Assembly (NCBI GenBank): GCA_020736575.1
Contig: JAGPYM010000020.1
Span: forward strand, 496,001-560,000
Reading direction: 5' to 3'
Source of the DNA: Thelonectria olida
Taxonomy: Eukaryota > Ascomycota > Sordariomycetes > Hypocreales > Nectriaceae
Length of the DNA: 64,000 nucleotides
The stretch's first letter is position 1. Each line of letters opens with the position of its first letter. The notes under the pieces are model-generated. The model made no database searches. It had not been told where the DNA came from and worked only from the letters and a program-made list of their open reading frames with translations. Below, piece after piece: positions 59,674 to 64,000 of this stretch. The position numbers were made by a program, and so were the translations under genes.

Positions 59674-61585
59674 TTAACCTTGAAGCTCCCTGATCAATAG
59701 GTTCTTCGAAGGGTCTGGAATCGACTATTATGAAACGTTAGCTTTGTCTCCTTTCACTCTCTGTGCCAGGTGACTCACCATATGAGCGAATTCGATGTTT
59801 GGATACCGCTCCGTGCTGCCCTCAACGTTCTTAAACTCGTACCGCAAAAGACAGTTGGCCAGAATCATCTTAATCTCATTCGCAGCAAAGAAGCGCCCCG
59901 GACACGCGTGACGACCGAACCCAAACGTCAGGCTGTTCTGGCTGACGCTCACGAACTGGTTCAGGGCAGCGCCCTCCACCGAGCCGCGCTCCTTGGCGTC
60001 TTGTCTCAGTCGGTAGAAGCGCAGCGCGTCCATCTGGTCGGCGTTGGGGAAGACCTCTGGGTCCGAGTTGACAGCAACGGCAGGAATCTCAATTGTCACG
60101 CCAGCGGGGATGACTTGGCCGTTGGAGAGGGTGAAGGACTTGAGGACCTTGCGCTGGAAGGAGGCTTTACTTGCAGTCAGTAAAGGGCGTCAAGTCCATG
60201 CCAATGGAGTGTCTTACCCATGGTCGCTGGGTGAAGGCGGAGAGTTTCCTTCAAGAAACTGTCCATCTTCTTCATCGACTGGAGCGCGTTGCTGGTGAAG
60301 ACACCATTGTTGGCGGCCAGTGCAACTCGCGCTTCCTCTCGAAGCTCAGAGGCAAGTTCCGGCATGGTTGCCAGATCGTAGAATCTACGAATCAAATTAG
60401 CCCATCACCTTACTAGCAATTGATGAGAAACTGACGCGTTCGTGGCTGTGAGAGTGGTGGTATGGATAGCAGCAAAAGTGAGCCCCAGCTGAACCTTGGC
60501 GAGGTTGCGACTATTCTCGTCGTCAAACTTAGGCTGCTCGTCGATAAGCCATTGCAACATGTCGAAAGGCTTCTCGGCCGAGTTGTCAGCCGCAGCCTCC
60601 ACTCTGGTCTTCACGACCGGGTTGAGGAACTGCTCGGCCTCCTTGATGCGCTGGTCGAGCTTCTTCATTTCGGGCAATCGGGTGGCAAGGAAGGGTCGCA
60701 GCCAGGGCCGAAGTCGCTGAGCTGCACGCTGGACGGACATGACTTCCATGGTATAATTGATGGCTGCATCGAGATACTGTTCCGTTCTTGAGAGCTCGGG
60801 GCCAATGAAGATGCGGCCGGATACCATGGCGATGACTCGGAGAAGTGCGTGGTGGATGTTGACTTCTTTCCAGTCCTTCTGAAGTGGAATCTCCAAGTCC
60901 AGGGTCTCTTTGACCTCCTGGTGAACAATTGGGTTGAGTTTGCCTATGGCGGTGTGAGTCAAGGTCATCCGCTCGCTGTGCATTTCGACGAACCTAGAGA
61001 GGGCGTCAAGTGCGTCTTGACCGTGTGCGGGATGATGGGAACAGATGTTTCGATCTTGGTGTACTTGGTCTCCATCGTCTACAGAGATCCGGGTAAGCAA
61101 GGGTCAATGAATTATCGCAAGGGCTGTTCGTACTTCATCCACCGCTGCCTCCATGCTGACAATGCTATCCGGCAACTTCTTGAGCTCGGGGAGAAACTTG
61201 GGCGATAGAACGATGATTGAGGAATCTGCGTATTGTTAGGTGACCCTAGTCGCCGTTCGTCCAGGATACTCACTTCGAGAAGTGGTGATTCTGAAAGCTC
61301 CATCTTTGAACTGTACCATAGATGTCAGCTGATTGCCCATTGCTCTCAGACATCAAAGCCTACCTTTCGGTATCCATCGGTGTACATCCTTCTGGCACCA
61401 GCAAGATAAGCCTGTCTCCTCTTCTCTTCACTCCCCAATTCCTCTCCGACAACGGGAATCCTCCATACTTGGGCGAAGGTGAGGAGCTTCGGTACTAGGT
61501 AGATGGCGGCGCAGGCGACGAGGGCGGTTAACAGTACTGGAGAGCGATCCAGAACGATTGAGGTAAGGGACTGTGTAGCCGACAT
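59674..61585 (-). CDS. Cytochrome P450 monooxygenase
   Basis: Eight exons: 61585-61364, 61310-61274, 61225-61134, 61078-60994, 60943-60436, 60384-60218, 60164-59779, 59724-59674. They give 515 residues. N-terminal membrane anchor [19 protein letters not shown], helix [16 protein letters not shown], ExxR in KETLRLHP, and heme loop [13 protein letters not shown] with the Cys ligand. The last exon codes [16 protein letters not shown]. The order and segments ([37 protein letters not shown]) resemble fungal P450s annotated near ent-kaurene oxidases and other specialised-metabolite oxidases; I cannot assign a substrate. It acts on the ER membrane with a reductase partner. Introns are 48-55 nt. Confidence 0.93.
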
Positions 61586-63032
61586 GGTGGCTGATGGTGA
61601 GTGCTGTTGCTAAGTGACGGCTGCTTGCTGAGTTGAGGGAATAACAAGTCGACCTTCTGGGGTTCTTATAAACGCACGAGAGGATGCAAGTCTTGATTGA
61701 TGGCTCTTCGTTTACTATATTGAGACGACGCAAGGTGCTGTCGCAATGCAACACACAGCCTGCCATCGCGAGAAGCAATGTCGGTCTCGGTACCGTTCTC
61801 GCATCATTGCAAACTCCCAGAGCTGATTCGCTATCTTCATCAATTAAGGCTCAAGCACCTGTCGATCCTGTCCCGCCTTCCAACATCGATGCTCTACGCT
61901 ACTCAGCCACTACCGGGCAATAGTCTAGGAACAAGGTCGAAGGGTGCAGGACATGCCCGTCATCCCGACAAGATTGCGTTGGCTGTCACCTCGATGCCAC
62001 GAGGTGTGTGTGGACTAACCAGATGCAAATATTCTCCCGACTGATGAAACAGCGATGCCAGATTTGCTTGCATGAAACGCGAGATTGCGACTTTGATGAA
62101 CATGTTGGAGGATGAAGCTGTAGAATTACTGGCCATCTGCTGTGTTGCCAAGTGATGCACGGTTCTTGTTCGTCGCTCTCGGTCTCGGTTTCGCATCGCC
62201 GTTCTAACAATGATCGTCTTATTGGCCAACGGGACAAGAGTTGCATTCCGCGGGTTTGATGCTGCGGCATGTTGGCTCTATTTTTAATCGTCCGTTTTGT
62301 TCCAGTCCCTGCAGGGAGCTCATCTCACAATCTGGGGCGGACCTACTGTCGGCCGACGGATGGGCGGGGAGGGACGGGGGGCATACGAATATACAAGTGC
62401 CGACCGAGCCCCTCCGGTAGATGGAGGGCGTTATTATTTTAAGAAGCCCGCCCGTAGCTGTTTGCTCGAGACATGGCCTTGCAGGGCGACGCGTGTTCTG
62501 TCTTGGCCCATACCGCCATTGATGTTCCTTGGGGATAGGCGACATGTCCACAAGTCATCCTGTCTTCATCAGAACAACGGTACAAAGTAACCTCACCACT
62601 CCTGCTCCCAGGATCGGGTTCTCTATCATTGACAACCCGTCATTTACAATGCCTATACCCAGGCATCTTACCCGACGCTCACACGTCGGCCACCCTTCCC
62701 GAGAACCCGAAGTCGTCCTCCCCCGCTCGACCACATCCCGAAGAATCACCACCTTGACTCGTACCCTCGCCCTCTCCGCATAAACCATGTCACCACTTCA
62801 CCAGCACTATCCCCAAGGGGATTGAAGTCTGTCAGACGACTTATCATCAAACAATCGTGATGTCATTGAACTCAAATGAACGTAATTAAGCTCTCAACCC
62901 ATGCGTTAAACAATCCTTAGTCGTAAACTACGCCGCCATTCTGCTTCATATTCGTAATCAGACAGTCTTCACAGGGCCTTTCCTCCCATCCAATCCCATG
63001 TTCTTCTTTACTAACGCAAGCTCAAAGCCATG
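61586..63032. other. Intergenic
   Basis: 1.4 kb between the P450 promoter and the catalase-peroxidase 3' end. Overlapping short frames at 61684-62790 on both strands lack support. No RNA gene seen. Confidence 0.5.
61665..61673 (-). promoter_or_regulatory. TATA box of the P450 gene
   Basis: The minus strand reads TTTATAAG about 80 bp before the start codon. Confidence 0.4.

Positions 63033-64000
<968 letters not shown>

Overview
The window looks like nuclear DNA of a filamentous ascomycete (Pezizomycotina, most likely Sordariomycetes; inference). Genes sit 0.3-2.5 kb apart and carry many short introns (about 47-100 nt, mostly GT..AG, often with a CTAAC/CTGAC-type branch site just before the acceptor). 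The gene content fits: Zn2Cys6 regulators, MFS transporters, a P450, a LaeA-like methyltransferase, a proteinase K-type protease and a giant NACHT-ankyrin protein. I joined exons by eye from splice signals, reading frame and family conservation. Every multi-exon model given as a CDS closes in frame.

Layout. 1-360: two tRNA-Phe(GAA) genes in a diverged tandem duplication. One has a 54-nt intron-like insert in its D loop. 0.8-9.7 kb (minus): a 5-oxoprolinase/hydantoinase-like enzyme and a 1,347-residue protein ending in a CorA-like membrane domain. 10.5-15.1 kb (minus): two secreted proteases, an M14 carboxypeptidase and a proteinase K-like subtilase. 17.7-26.6 kb: a low-complexity protein, a Zn2Cys6 regulator divergent from an M20 amidohydrolase, an allantoate-permease-type MFS transporter and a small basic conserved protein. 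27.3-28.4 kb: a broken Rds1-like ferritin-fold gene. 28.6-35.8 kb (minus): a 2,366-residue NACHT-ankyrin STAND protein. 36.7-37.6 kb: a DUF5071-like protein.

38.4-55.3 kb is an accessory-looking run: FAD monooxygenase, LaeA-like methyltransferase with a 7-nt exon, fungal-type regulator with an atypical four-cysteine N-terminus, DHA1-type MFS, Zn2Cys6 regulator divergent from a second DHA1-type MFS, and an amino-acid permease. 56.4-57.1 kb holds decayed coding sequence, including a relic of a STAND-type N-terminal domain. A secreted Ala/Thr-rich protein (57.2-58.7 kb), a P450 (59.7-61.6 kb) and the 3' end of a catalase-peroxidase (63.0 kb to the edge) finish the window.

How genes may work together (inference). 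The 18.7-25.3 kb set looks like a small import-and-hydrolysis unit for an amide or acyl-amino-acid nutrient, with its own regulator. The 38-62 kb set has tailoring enzymes, regulators and exporters of a specialised-metabolite locus but no recognisable PKS, NRPS, terpene synthase or prenyltransferase. The two proteases plus the peptide/amino-acid functions suggest extracellular protein use.
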